The notes: generated from the letters alone by a model not told the origin. Positions 45,219 to 55,689 are shown, counted from the first letter of the stretch. The stretch: 64,000 nt of DNA from Crossaster papposus (GCA_037893245.1 JBAIAA010000812.1:558001-622000), one strand, 5' to 3'. Program-made: numbers and translations.

Positions 45219-45435
45219 TTAACCAGTTCGCGCCGGGATTATTGTAACATCACCGAGCCGACGCGCTGGTTTATTTTTAACAAAACACGATTCGAGGCGG
45301 GTTCAAGCCGATGGTACCGGAAAGCACACCCACGCATTACTGGCCTTGCTCGTTGCTAACAGACATTTCCGGCCTTGCTCGTGAGGGTGTTTATGCGTCA
45401 CCCGTTTTGAATCTGGGGAAAACTTGTAAGGTCAG
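45219..45435 (+). mobile_element. TTAA-type MITE family A, right end missing
   Basis: Starts TTAACCAGTTCGCGCCGG and follows the family consensus to about 45435, then diverges. Confidence 0.75.
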
Positions 45436-45847
45436 AGAATCAGTCAAGCTGGCTTCGGGTGTGTAATCAATTACAAAGAAATTATGAACAAGTAGAGCAG
45501 TGGTGCGAAATACCGTACCCTCTGGAGACATGAACACAATGTGTACAATGGAGACAAAACATCTCCGGAGGGTAAATTTCTATAGATGAATAGGTCTCCA
45601 TTGGAAATTTCACGAATTAGATTTTTGGATTTTACTAAAATTACTCAAAAACTAGGATTAGGATGTGGGTTAGGGTTAGTGTTTGGGTTAGGGTATAATA
45701 TAGGGTATATTGGGTCGAAATTTCAACCCAGGAAAAAAATTATGGTTAAAATGGTAGCATTTTGAAAACGTGCTTGACTTTCTAACCATTTTGTACACGA
45801 GAACAAAGCCATGTCTCCACAGTGATACAAAAATGCGAATGTATGTT

Positions 45848-46083
45848 TTAACCAGTTCGCGGCGGATGACGTAAATAAACGCAAAGTTTTCCCCAGACTA
45901 AAACGGATGACACATAAACACGCCACGTGCAAGGCCGAAAATGTCTGTCAGCAGCAAGCAACGCCGGAAATGTGTGGGTGTGTTTCCCGGTACTATCGGC
46001 CTGAACCCGCCTCGTATTTCGTTAAAAATAAACCAGCGCGTCGGCTCGGTGATGTTACAATAATCTCGGCGCTAACTGGTTAA
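45848..46083 (-). mobile_element. TTAA-type MITE family A, full length
   Basis: 236 bp with TTAACCAGTTCGCGGCGG at one end and GCGCTAACTGGTTAA at the other. Orientation is opposite to the copy at 45219. Confidence 0.85.
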
Positions 46084-46589
46084 GAAAGCCATTTTTTTTG
46101 TCAACACTGGTCAATTGACCATAAATTTATACAAAAACTTTACTTGAAATTGTCTGCACACCAAGAGCCATTATTTTACAGGATGCTTTAGACTGTCATT
46201 CCCTAACAGTCCAGTCAAGTGTTTCGAGATGATTTGGGTTTTAATTTTTTTGATGTTTGCGAATGTTGTACAGAGTGTATAAAAAAAATTTAAAAAAATA
46301 ACGGAATACCACACATCGAATGCATTTAACTAACAAATAATAGAACTAACATCGTTAATAGGCCCCTATAGAAAATAGTTTAGACTGAAATCAAGTCGTC
46401 ACCGAAATGAGCCAGTGCTTAGCCAATATGCCCGTTCCCTCCAGCTCTGGTTTATTTCGGTGGCGCCTGCACAGACAAAAGTGTCTAAGGACTTGATTTT
46501 AATACTTGCACAGTATCCAAACAAAATTAAAAAACTTGGTCCTATGGTCAATTTGACCTCTCTTGGAAAAATACTCATATTGTGCGGTG
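46084..46589. other. Intron, nothing recognised
   Basis: AT-rich; no gene or known repeat. Confidence 0.45.
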
Positions 46590-46921
46590 CTTATATAGCG
46601 CTTTATCACCAAAGTTTCAAAGCGCTTAACATTATTACCTCGGTCATTGGGCCCATGAAACATTCCAAATACCATCTCAGTTCCCTGGGGAGTATACAGC
46701 TCGATGCTGCCATTTCGGCGCAAAGCAGCTAAATCAACCACAATTAAACCATCTCTGCCCTCACAGGTACCCATTTACTCCTGGGTGGAGAAGCAATGAG
46801 TGACAAAGTGCCTTGCCCAAGGGCACACGCACCATAGTCTTGGGCAGGACTCGAACCCACAACCTGTAGCTTAACCTACAGATTACAAATGCGATGCTCC
46901 AAACCACGAGACCACGACACT
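46590..46921 (-). mobile_element. tRNA-derived SINE with L2-like tail
   Basis: On the minus strand it starts with a tRNA-like head (GTCGTGGTCTCGTGGTTTGG, then a B box GGGTTCGAGTCC at 46848-46859), has a body with TGTGCCCTTGGGCAAGGCAC, and ends in GCGCTATATAAGCACCGCAC, as in L2 LINE tails. Truncated relative at 42900-43165. Confidence 0.75.
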
Positions 46922-47223
46922 CCATATTCTGTTAAACATTGTCAGATATAGTTATGCATAGATATAGTTATACCTAGTTATACATTATACGCAAGGTATT
47001 CCGTTATATTTAGTTGCATTTTGTGTATACACCCTGTATGTTCCCATTAAATAGGATTTAAAGATTTGCATGGTGGTAGTAACAAACTAGTGAAGGTTTG
47101 CAGCAACACCTTGTGGTTGAATTATTTAGGAAAATTGTGTAGTTCTGAAGAGAACCGTTTGAGTGCGGACTCAACGTTCCGATCAGCATGCTCTGATCGT
47201 CTTCAGGAGAAGATTGAACCTAT

Positions 47224-47579
47224 CTGCCGAGCATATGCCGCTGGTGGCCGAAGCCCCAATCTCGTCACAGTAGAACCCAGCCCGGCAAGGCAAGCCATCC
47301 TCCAGACCATCCTGCCCTGTGGCCGGGTTGGAACTTGTAAGTCCCATTGAAGCAAGGGATTGGGACGCTGGTCTCCAATGGGCAGTACCGGCCGACCGGG
47401 CACTCCCGCTCCTTAGGACTGGACGAGCCCTCGGGGCAGTAGAAGCCCGGGCTGCACTGGCCTGAGGGGTCGGAGAGGCCTGTGGTGTTGCAGTGCCAGC
47501 ACGGGGTGCATGGCCAGGGCTGGGCTGAGCCGCTAGGGCAGTATTCGCCCGCTTTGCATTCCCCACCATTCACATTTGG
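47224..47579 (-). CDS. Exon of GCC2/GCC3 cysteine-rich gene, donor changed
   Basis: Reads GGECKAGEYCPSGSAQPWPC, CWHCNTTGLSDPSGQC, PGFYCPEGSSSPKEREC, PVGRYCPLETSVPIPC and NGTY, then after a frame change CRAGFYCDEIGASAT and GICSA. The phase-1 end required by the next exon falls at GCAG followed by ATAGG, so the donor dinucleotide is AT where GT is expected. A GT two codons later (GATAG|GTTC) is in the wrong phase. The acceptor GGTTTAG is tentative because the first codons also need a frame change. Confidence 0.75.
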
Positions 47580-48813
47580 CTAAACCAAAATAAAAAATGT
47601 CGGGCATGCCGATACAAAAACTTTCACTTTCTGGATTTGTAGCTTTATTCAAACAAGCAATAATATCCTGGGGGAGAGACGGTCATACAGTAAGGCTGTG
47701 TCCAAATTACTTGACTATGGCTTACACTTGGCACACATGCCTCAATGGAAGCGGCTGCTTCTAAATTACTTGGATATGGCTTTAATTACACATGCCCGAA
47801 GTGAAGCAGCTGCGGCCTCATCTGAATTGCATTGCAATAGCTTACAATTACACATGCCCCAATGGAAGTGGCTGCTTCTGAATTTTTAGGTTATGGCTTA
47901 CAATTACACATGCCCCAATGGAAGCAGAGCTTCCTAATTACTTGGTTATGGCTTAAAAGTGCACATGCTGCAATGGAAGCGGCTGTCTGAATTACTTGGT
48001 TATGGCTTACAATTACACATGCCCCAATAGAAGCAGCTGCTTCTTAATTACTTGGTTATGGCTTAAGTGTACATGCCCCAATGGAAGCAGCTGCTTCTGA
48101 ATTACTTGGCTATAGCTTACAATTACACAATGGACAAAAATGGTGTCGCAAATTAAATCCAAATGGCTTTTGCTTTTTATAATACACATGTGGTAAGGAA
48201 TCGGAGCAGCTGAACTCCATAGCTAACTCCCATTGCATTAGCCAAGAATAAACTAATTCGGTACCTCAAAGTGTCAAGGTGAAAGGTTATTCGAGATAAA
48301 GTGCTGATGTCATGTCGGCACTTTTATGTTACGCGAATGATGTTACGCAAACGCGCATTCTGATTTTAATTCACAAGTGGGCGTCGTGCGACCACCTGGC
48401 GTATTTATACGCGCAAAATCCCTCAACAAAATAACGGCACAATTAAAAAAAAAACTGTCTTGTCTATGTGCATCGTCAGCTACAACAATTAAAAACCCTG
48501 CCCTTCTATCGATGACATAACTTTAGTTTTTAATGTTGCAATCTAGTTTGGCAAGTCGAAAGTGGATTTTGCTCTCTTATAAGAGCGGGGCCCGTACACA
48601 ATCGCCACACAATGGACATTTACAAAACTTGGGTTTTATCCTTGCTTCAGACCCAATAGAAGTATACCAAGCATTGCCATTGTGTGACAACATTTGGAGT
48701 CTCTACAGCAAAACATTGACCATCATTGAAGTCTGTTTAGTCAGAGGATAAAAATCATGATTGTAAAGCCTGAAGTTGAAGCTCAAGAACGAATCAAAGA
48801 TTTTGTAAATTAC
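47580..48813. other. Intron with a minisatellite
   Basis: 47695-48140 is a tandem array (listed separately). The rest shows nothing recognisable. Confidence 0.5.
47695..48140. repeat. Minisatellite, unit about 58 bp, about 8 copies
   Basis: Imperfect units built on TTACACATGCCCCAATGG, AGCGGCTGCTTCTGAATT and ACTTGGTTATGGCTTACA. Confidence 0.88.
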
Positions 48814-48999
48814 CTTCTGGGCAGACGGAACACTCTGCAGCGCCCTAATAGTCCACATAGGTGCCGGCCGGGCAATCCTGGGGTTCGGCGCTCTGTTGAG
48901 GGCAGTGTTTGCCCTCGGGGCAAATCACCTGGGTGCGTGTGCTGGACCCAGCGGGGCAATAGTAGCTAGGGTCACAGGGACCTGTCACCTGCGTATTGG
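48814..48999 (-). CDS. Exon of GCC2/GCC3 cysteine-rich gene with in-frame TAG
   Basis: Reads ANTQVTGPCDPSYYC, PAGSSTRTQVICPEGKHC, CPAGTYVDY, then a TAG stop at 48845-48847, then GAAECSVCPEG. Phases match on both sides (phase 1), acceptor CCTTTGCAG, donor CAGAAG|GTAATT. The stop fits CAG to TAG. If real, it cuts the protein here. Confidence 0.85.
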
Positions 49000-50177
49000 C
49001 TGCAAAGGGGGTAGAAATATTCATTTGTTAATTATTTTCACAATCACAACATTTAACAATTTTTGGGGGAATTTAAAACTGTTGACGGATAAACACATTA
49101 GGAGCAAGGTCGGAATTATTTGTCGGCGACCAGCTCACAGCGAGCGAGGCCACAAATATAAAGGTGTGCTACCCACAGGTGCCGGCCTAAACCCGTCGCA
49201 GATCGAGGTTCGTAAACAATAATCTTGCACCTGGGGATGGTCAATGTCAAAATTATCCTGCCGCAAACTGTTTAATATTTCAGTAATATGCACATCTGGG
49301 TAAATATCTAAATATCTTTGTTTTAATCAGTCCCATTAATAATTGTTTGAATTGTCAGGAATGGGTGGATTTGGGGGGCTGTATTTTATAGTAAATATTA
49401 TTTAACTGACCTAGTTTTACAACAATGGATGCCAACAAAAAAAAACAAGAAAATTTGCCTTCGTTTTTAACCAGCGTCTTTTTAAACAGAAATAAAAAAG
49501 GTGGGATTTTGTTCTGGTATGTTTTGTATCCAGTACTGGTTCTGATTTACATGGAATGACTGCATACGTTAGACCATTTCTTAAACTCTCCATTCGATAT
49601 AGACAAAGTACAGCAGCATTTTGATTGAAAATAATGCCTGGTCATATCAAAGCCATTTTGTTTGTGTACACTTTTTCACAGCGCATGTGAACGAGTTTGA
49701 ACGAGTTTGAACGAGTTTGAACGAGTTTGACCGAGGTTATGGCGGACTACGACTGTAGCAACTGTTGCTATTAACCAGTTCGGGCCAGAATTATTTTAAC
49801 ATCACCGAGCTGACGCGCGGGATTATTTTTAACGAAACTCGATCCGAGGCAGGTTCAGGCTGATAGCACCGGGAAGCACACCCACGCATTTCCGGCCTTG
49901 CTCGCTGCTGACAGGCATTTCTGGCCTTGCTCTTGGCGTTTATGCATCATTTGTTTCAAATCTGCGAAAAACTTTGCGTTTAAATACGTCATCCGGCACG
50001 AACTGGTTGAAGTCACTTGACCAAAAGTTGTAATCTATTTGGTCAAAGCGCTCTTTTCGATTGACAGGCCGAATCGGTCCACCTGGAATCTGCTCAAATA
50101 CCGGGTCCCGATGCACAGCTCTACAACGATCTTTTTTGGAGGGAGGAAAACGGGGGGGGGGGGGGGGAGATTTACCA
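49000..50177. other. Intron with MITEs and G-run
   Basis: 49355-49470 is a reversed copy of the MITE-like piece seen at 17812 and 30205; 49690-49735 is a short 10-bp array (GAACGAGTTT); 49771-50010 is a family A MITE; a G-run lies at 50151-50168. No gene seen. Confidence 0.6.
49771..50010 (+). mobile_element. TTAA-type MITE family A
   Basis: Starts TTAACCAGTTCGGGCC and ends GGCACGAACTGGTTGAA; one end has a base change in TTAA. Confidence 0.8.
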
Positions 50178-50391
50178 GTTCCTTCACAGTAGAACCAAGG
50201 TGTGCAATCCGGGCATTCCGAAGCAACGGCCAGACCAGTGACGTTAGAGAATGTTCCACTTGGACACGGGTCGGGGTTAAACGTGGTCCCCTGGCAGAAG
50301 TACCCCTCGGGACAAATGGACTGGTCCGGGCGGGTCGAGGACTCGTTGCAGTAGAAGCGAGGGAAGCAGGGCCCGCTGACGTCAGTTTGTG
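50178..50391 (-). CDS. Exon of GCC2/GCC3 cysteine-rich gene
   Basis: Intact exon, phase 1 to phase 1. Reads QTDVSGPCFPRFYCNESS, SICPEGYFCQGTTFNPDPC, PSGTFSNVTGLAVASEC and CTPWFYCEGT. Acceptor GCAATGCAG, donor AACTG|GTAAAT. It joins in frame to exon 62650 over the Polinton-bearing intron. Confidence 0.9.
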
Positions 50392-50566
50392 CTGCATTGC
50401 AAAAAAAGATAACGCAGAGAAGAAAAAATGGTATGATTACTCCAATTCAACAAAATCTAAATAACAAGCATTTGTTTGATTTGGTTGTAAAGATTAAAGA
50501 TAAAAATACAACAAACATCAAAACACAGAACTACCAAATTATTACCTTAGTTAATTAATACCTTAG

Positions 50567-50799
50567 TTAACCAGTTCGCGCCGGGATTATTTTAACATCA
50601 CCGAGCCGAGGGGCATGATTATTTTTAACGAAACTCGATCCGAGGCAGGTTCAGGCCGGGAAGCACACCCACACATTTCCGGCCTTGCTCGCTGCTGACA
50701 GACATTTCCGGCCTTTCTCGTGGCGTGTTTATGCGTCATCCGTTTTAAATCTGGGGGAAAATTTGCGTTTATATTCGTCATCCGGCGCGAACTGGTTAA
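50567..50799 (+). mobile_element. TTAA-type MITE family A, left of Polinton
   Basis: 233 bp, TTAACCAGTTCGCGCCGG to GGCGCGAACTGGTTAA, perfect ends. Confidence 0.88.
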
Positions 50800-50924
50800 T
50801 GTCTCAGGCACGGTGTGGTCATTTAAACAAAAAGTGTATTGTTTTTGTATCAATTTCCGACGAAAGTCGGCTGACTATCATTGGAAGAAAAAAAAGTGAC
50901 TTTTTAGCCGCTATTCTGGTTTCC

Positions 50925-51213
50925 TTACCTGACAAATTGTGACTCAGATGTTAGAGTATTGTTTTCTCGGAAGTAGTATGGAAATGGCCGCTTCTAGACC
51001 AGCCCATTTGTTTCCAATCATCACCCCGCAGAAAAAAAAGACATTTTTTTTTTTTTTTTTAAACTTTGATCTCATATCACCGCAATTTAAAACAAGTCTA
51101 AACGTGGCGCCGACGCGTAAGGAGGAGGTCGATCAAAATAATTTGTATTTATCGCAAAGCTGTAAGTTTTCCGATAAGACCTTTTTTTTCTTTAGACACC
51201 AACTCTTCCACGC
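50925..51213. repeat. Polinton left terminal inverted repeat
   Basis: Matches the reverse complement of 61866-62175. Best blocks: GGCCGCTTCTAGACCA (50986), ACGCGTAAGGAGGAGGTCGA (51113) and TTTAGACACCAACTCTTCCA (51191). Between them the sides differ, the right one carrying a hairpin the left lacks. Identity in the inner block is roughly 85-90 percent by eye. Confidence 0.85.
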
Positions 51214-51776
51214 GTCTTTTTATCTCGGATTCCATACCGCTCGAATCCTTTTTTTCCCGACAGCTTGCTGCCGGACCTGATAGCCTCTTTCATATCGTTA
51301 AATTGCCTCAATTCCTTTAATATCAAAGCGTACTCTTCGTGGGATATATCGCTGTCTGTAATAGCTTGAGAAATAAGATCTCTTACGCTGTTGAGTTTAG
51401 CCTAGGCCAAGACTCTAATCTCGTGGTGTTTTTTAACTTTACGTCTAAATCGTTTGCTAAAATATTTTAATACGAACGCGGCGCAACCAAAACTCAAGGC
51501 TACTCCCTCTAACGCAAAACCAACGGGTGACTTGATGGCACCGCTTATAGCCGTGATTCCCAAACCCCCACAAATCACACCACCCATCTCGGCTAGCATT
51601 TCCGTAGTAGACTATGTCGTAATTAACTTGCCATATTTTTTACACAACGCACTTTGCTGTTCTCGTTGCGTCAATATATCTTTTTGAACTTTTTCGATCT
51701 TTTGCAATCGAAACACCCTCGTACTATCATCATCTTCGATGGTACTTTTTAGATCGGGGTAAATACTAGTCGTCAT
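51192..51776 (-). pseudogene. Polinton membrane-associated protein, two in-frame stops
   Basis: About 194 codons in one frame from ATG 51774-51776 to TAA 51192-51194, with TAG at 51612 and 51402. The N-terminal third is a coiled-coil-like helix (RLQKIEKVQKDILTQREQQ); the middle (GGVICGGLGITAISGAIKSP, then GVALSFGCAAFVLKYF) is hydrophobic and glycine-rich like two membrane helices; the C-terminal third (LNSVRDLISQAITDSDISHE) is a helical region seen in uncharacterised proteins of animal Polintons. The 3' end lies within the terminal repeat. Function not known. Both stops fit CAG to TAG changes. Confidence 0.65.
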
Positions 51777-51819
51777 TTTATTAAGACAAAACTAAAATAT
51801 TTCTACTTTAAAAAAGTAA

Positions 51820-52535
51820 CTAAAATATTTCTACGTTAAAAATTATCTCTTTATCTCTATTATTGATTATCTGGCCAAGACCGTTTTTCAACGAAAACGT
51901 GAGGCTGTTTATTTTGCCAGCTACCAACTCTTTCAAACACTTGTTATACATGTAGTTGATATAAATTGGATCTTGAGGATTGTTTGAACGAGCAGCATCA
52001 CAGTGTACGGTTATACTCTCCAACAGGTTAGTTTGTTTTCCGCTAAAATAATTTGCATGCGTAGACAGTTCTTCGCAATGTAAAAAGACCGCGCTGTAAA
52101 GATTTAGGCTAAATTTTTCATAATAATTACTACCACCATTGAGCCAACCCCTGGGTAAACCTAAAAGTTTAGATAGATTACTCGATAGTTTTATGCGATT
52201 TTGGTCGGGAATGGATGTATAAAACAGTTCATCGGATAAGGACTCTATAGATATATCGCGAAAATCTTTTATACGATATTCAAAATAATGAAGATTCCAC
52301 CTATCCGGAGGAAATCAATTTTTTCACGATCGGCAATTTGAAGAGGCGTCAGATCATCGATATCACCCGTAAAACTCTCCCAAATTATCGACGCTTTTTT
52401 TTCAAGGTTATAAAAACCTAAGTCTAACACAAAGTTGTTTAACTTCATGCGACGGTCACCCCCGACGTTATCTATAGGTCGCGATAGTTCAAAGGTCTTC
52501 TCGTTATCTGTCATGACGAACGTATGAGACTGCAT
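51820..52535 (-). pseudogene. Polinton structural-type protein, copy 2 of tandem pair
   Basis: Starts MQSHTFVMTDNEKTFEL, then IDNVGGDRRMKLNNFVLDLG; a frame change near 52280 precedes LSKLLGLPRGWL, LNLYSAVFLHCEELSTH, DPIYINYMYN and INSLTFSLKNGLGQIINN. It is a shortened paralogue of the gene just upstream (52549-54145), whose stop lies 13 bp before this ATG. The C-terminal pattern (surface strand, cysteine, Asn-Pro, then SLTFSLKNGLG) recalls an abundant but uncharacterised Polinton protein, possibly virion-associated. That role is inference. Confidence 0.6.
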
Positions 52536-52548
52536 TTTACAAAAGTAA

Positions 52549-54145
52549 CTAAAATATTTTTACGTTTAAAATTATATCTTTACCTCTATTATCGATTATC
52601 TCACCAAGACCGTTTTTTTACGAAAACGTGAGGCTGTTTATTTTATCGGCTACTAACTCTTTCGGAGAATTGTTGTATTTGACGTAAATTGGATCTTGGG
52701 GATTGTTTGAACAAGCTGCATCGCCCGATAAAGGTATATTCTCCAAAAGATTAGTTTGTTTTCCATTAACAAAATTTGAATGCGTAGACAGTTCTTCACA
52801 ATGTAAAAAAACCGCGCTGTAAAGATTTAGGTCAACAAAAAAAAGTCTCCGGTTTCTGGTATGGTATTTTAATTTGTTTTCCCCTTTTTTCTCTTTCTTC
52901 AAAACAGGTGTGTTTGGGCTACATAACATGTTACCCTGCTATGAGATGCATGAATAAGCCACTTTGTAATACATGTGTAATGAATGGACAACTGGGGGCA
53001 TATAAAAAGAGCAAGAATGTTGGATTAATAGTGAAAATATACATGGACATGTTGTGGCATCTAATGTTTGTTGACAATAAATAAAAATGCCAAAGTATGA
53101 TCTGTCTCTTGTATACTCTTTATTTCACACGTCAAAATGGGAAACTTCTTGAGTTGAAACTGCAAAGCGAATGTCATGCAATAGAAGGAATATTCCTATG
53201 GGGTGAAGAATAAAATATTTTCCATTTCCAACAGTTTGTTCACCTCATAGTAATATTTATTATATTGCACTCCACATAAAACAAACTTAAAATAAATAAT
53301 CCTGGCAATGATGGGCGACTTCGACATCGTGCACATGTGTGCCGCAATGCTGGTATTAGTCTGCTCCCTTACATATTGCAGTTATTAAAAGCGGTTACAA
53401 GTTCCAGATACACGACCTTCGCTTCCACTCACGTCTGGCTTCTATACACAAAATCACACAAAAATACAACGCCGTCTGCAAATGGTGCCCGATTATTCTG
53501 TGCAAAATATATGGAAGCCCAGACAGGCCACATAAAGCCTATACTCGATGGTAACCCCATCTAAATACACATTTAAATTGTGCAGCAGCAGAATTCTAGA
53601 CGAACCAGTGAGTTTTGCGGTTTTGAGTCATCGTCTTACATTTTGCCGACGCGCATGGCTACGGCGACGCGCGCGCATACCAGAAACCGGGGGAATTTTT
53701 TTTTTGGCCTTAGGTTAAATTTTCCAAAATAATATTCAGTTAAATCCCCGCTGCTGTAGATCCAACCATTGGGTAAGCCCAAAAGTTTAGACAAATTACT
53801 CGATGGTTTCATATTCGCGAAAGACTCAGAGGTCACCAATGACAAATAAAATAGTTTATCGTTTATCGGAGTAATGGTCATAGGTTTAATATCATCTTTA
53901 AACCGATCTTCGAAAGAATAAAGATTCCATCGACCGGGCGTGATATCAAGTTTTTTATCTAATGAATGACCAAGAAAACTATATTTATTATACTGTATCA
54001 TCTCTACTTTTTCGACGTTATAAAAACCTACGTCTAAAATGACGCTGCTTAACTTAATGCGATCGTCGCCTCCGACGTTATCTATGGGTTGAGGTAGCTC
54101 AAAAGTCTGCTCTTTTTTGGTCATGACGAGAGTGTGCGACTGCAT
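52549..54145 (-). pseudogene. Polinton structural-type protein, copy 1, split by transposon
   Basis: ATG at 54143-54145 opens MQSHTLVMTKKEQTFEL and IDNVGGDDRIKLSSVILDVG; the N-terminal part is longer than in copy 2 and ends at KFNL. A foreign insertion of about 870 bp (52834-53706) then interrupts it. After it the coding sequence resumes with LNLYSAVFLHCEELSTH and PIYVKYNNSPKELVADKINS. An in-frame TAA at 52618-52620 replaces a codon that is TTG in copy 2, and the natural end is TAG at 52549-52551. The MCP gene starts 47 bp away on the other strand, so both share a short AT-rich promoter region. Confidence 0.65.
52834..53706. mobile_element. Non-autonomous TIR transposon nested in the Polinton
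   Basis: Inner inverted ends CCGGTTTCTGGTATG (52849) and CATACCAGAAACCGG (53676), each preceded by an A- or T-run. Flanks on the coding strand share ACCTAA, giving a probable 6-9 bp target duplication. Comparison with the intact copy 2 at 52101 shows the uninterrupted site. Interior has no recognisable gene. Confidence 0.75.
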
Positions 54146-54191
54146 TTTTTAAAAAGTTTAAAAAAATTAAAAATAACACGTTACTATAAAA

Positions 54192-55072
54192 ATGAACGCG
54201 ACTTACGGAAACAAACTGAATCCGCACAGACGCCTTAAAAATCCTCGGGGTATAAAAGGCAACCGCCAGACTGTAGTAGTAACTCACAATTCTAGCACGA
54301 TCGACGCGAACGACAAATTAATAGTCAAGTTTCCGTCGTTGAGCGCCGACGACGTGATCGTCCCCGGTTCGGCGAAACTAGCTTTTAATATCTATCTAAC
54401 CTCGGACAACGATGCCGATCGAAGTCTGTTTAAAAATCTAGGACGAAATCTCGTAAAACAAATCAGAATACGTATCGGTGGTCGGGAGATCGTAAACTTG
54501 ACCGACGCCGACGTTTATAACATTTTTAAAGATCTTTGGTTACCCAAAGGTATCAGAGATCACTACGCCGGAAAACGAGATTGCCAACATATCGAGCCTG
54601 CGCGTGGGTACCGGTAACGCGGTTGCCGGTGCAAATAGTGGAAAAGACAAAGGGATAGCGGATGCCTTTGGAAACAGATTTTGTATACCTCTAGGCTTTG
54701 AAATGCTCACGGATCATCAACCGTTTTATCCATCCGCTCTAAACGACCAACTGCCTTACGAACTTACTTTAAACGATTACGTCAAAGTCGTAAATTCTAC
54801 CGACGCCGAAGCGAGTTATCGCATCTACAACTTGGCGCTAGAATACGAGATCGTTTCTAACAAATATTTAGCTCAAATCTTAGCTCAAAAATGGATATGA
54901 GATCGACGGATCGGGTAAACAAATCGGCGATATAAGCGGAGGAATCTCTATATTGATGGAACGCGAAGCTCAAACCGCGGCCGCTATAAAGTACGTCTTT
55001 TTGGTGATGGACGCGCAACTTAACATCCAAGGAGGTCGCTTGAGCAGGGTCAACTTTTACAAAATAAAATAA
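54192..55072 (+). pseudogene. Polinton major capsid protein, middle deleted
   Basis: Three pieces. 54192-about 54585: N-terminus with NSSTIDANDKLIVKFPSLS, VIVPGSAKLAFNIYL, LGRNLVKQIRIRIGG and DVYNIFKDLW, the first jelly roll of hexon-type capsid proteins. After a frame change, FGNRFCIPLGFEMLTDHQPF, LPYELTLNDYVKVV and NLALEYEIVSN run to a stop at 54898. Then in another frame GSGKQIGDISGGISILM and VFLVMDAQLNIQGG, the usual C-terminus, end at TAA 55070. Only about 290 codons remain where the family has roughly 600; most of the second jelly roll is gone. The intact protein would form the capsid shell. Confidence 0.72.
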
Positions 55073-55090
55073 CTCGTATTTATAAAAGAC

Positions 55091-55636
55091 ATGACACCGC
55101 ACTGCGCTTTAATATGCGGAAGAACAAACTCTGGCAAAACAAAGTTTGCGTTAGATTTGCTAGAAAACGAATGAGCCAACCAATTTCAATACTTGGTGAT
55201 CATATGTCCGACTCTGTCAAACAACAAAACGTACCACGAGAGGCTTTGGTTTTTTAACGAAATTAGAACGTTGTTTAGAGAACAAGGCGTGACCATCGCG
55301 AGCATTTTGTCGGCGTTTGGTTTGGCTATCGGTTTGATAGTAAAGAACGTTTTGTCTGTCGCGCCAACGCCCGCGCCCGCGCCTACTCCGATACCACCAT
55401 CTAACGCGAATAACGTAAAAGAATGGATAAGGTCGCAACTAAAACACTTTTCAAACGCGCTCGCTAAACTCGGCTCAAAATTACTCGACGCCTTGCCCGG
55501 AATTTTAGGCGGTATAGCGAGTTGGATATGTAACGTATTGAGTAAAACCGTCGGATGGTTGGGCGAACACGTGTGGGCCTTTATAGTGGGAGTCGGAACT
55601 TTAATTTTTGTTTATTTACAAAAGCGCCTCGGTTAA
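55091..55636 (+). pseudogene. Packaging-ATPase start fused to membrane protein
   Basis: From ATG 55091 the frame reads a Walker A motif, ICGRTNSGKTKFALDLLENE, then TGA at 55172-55174, then YLVIICPTLSNNKTYHERLW, which is the beginning of the FtsK/HerA-type Polinton packaging ATPase. At about codon 55 it passes without a break into FREQGVTIASILSAFGLAIG, a proline/alanine linker and IRSQLKHFSNALAKLGSKLL, GILGGIASWICNVLSKTVGW, HVWAFIVGVGTLIFVYLQ, the body of a Polinton protein with several hydrophobic helices. The ATPase Walker B and the rest are missing, so an internal deletion joined two genes. Ends at TAA 55634-55636, 8 bp before a hairpin. Confidence 0.68.
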
Positions 55637-55644
55637 AAGTTAAA

Positions 55645-55688
55645 AAAAAAAGCCTTCTAACCAAATATTTTGTTAGAAGGCTTTTTTT
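55645..55688. terminator. Hairpin with A and T tracts between convergent genes
   Basis: GCCTTCTAAC (55652-55661) pairs exactly with GTTAGAAGGC (55672-55681), loop of 10 nt, extended by an A-run before and a T-run after to about 17 bp. It lies between TAA 55636 of the plus-strand gene and the end of the minus-strand gene at 55690. It works in both directions if it acts as a terminator or processing signal. Confidence 0.75.
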
Positions 55689-55689
55689 G

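Noticed and set aside
46848-46921. Possible tRNA gene
   Set aside because: Only the A/B-box head of a SINE; the cloverleaf is incomplete and a SINE body follows.
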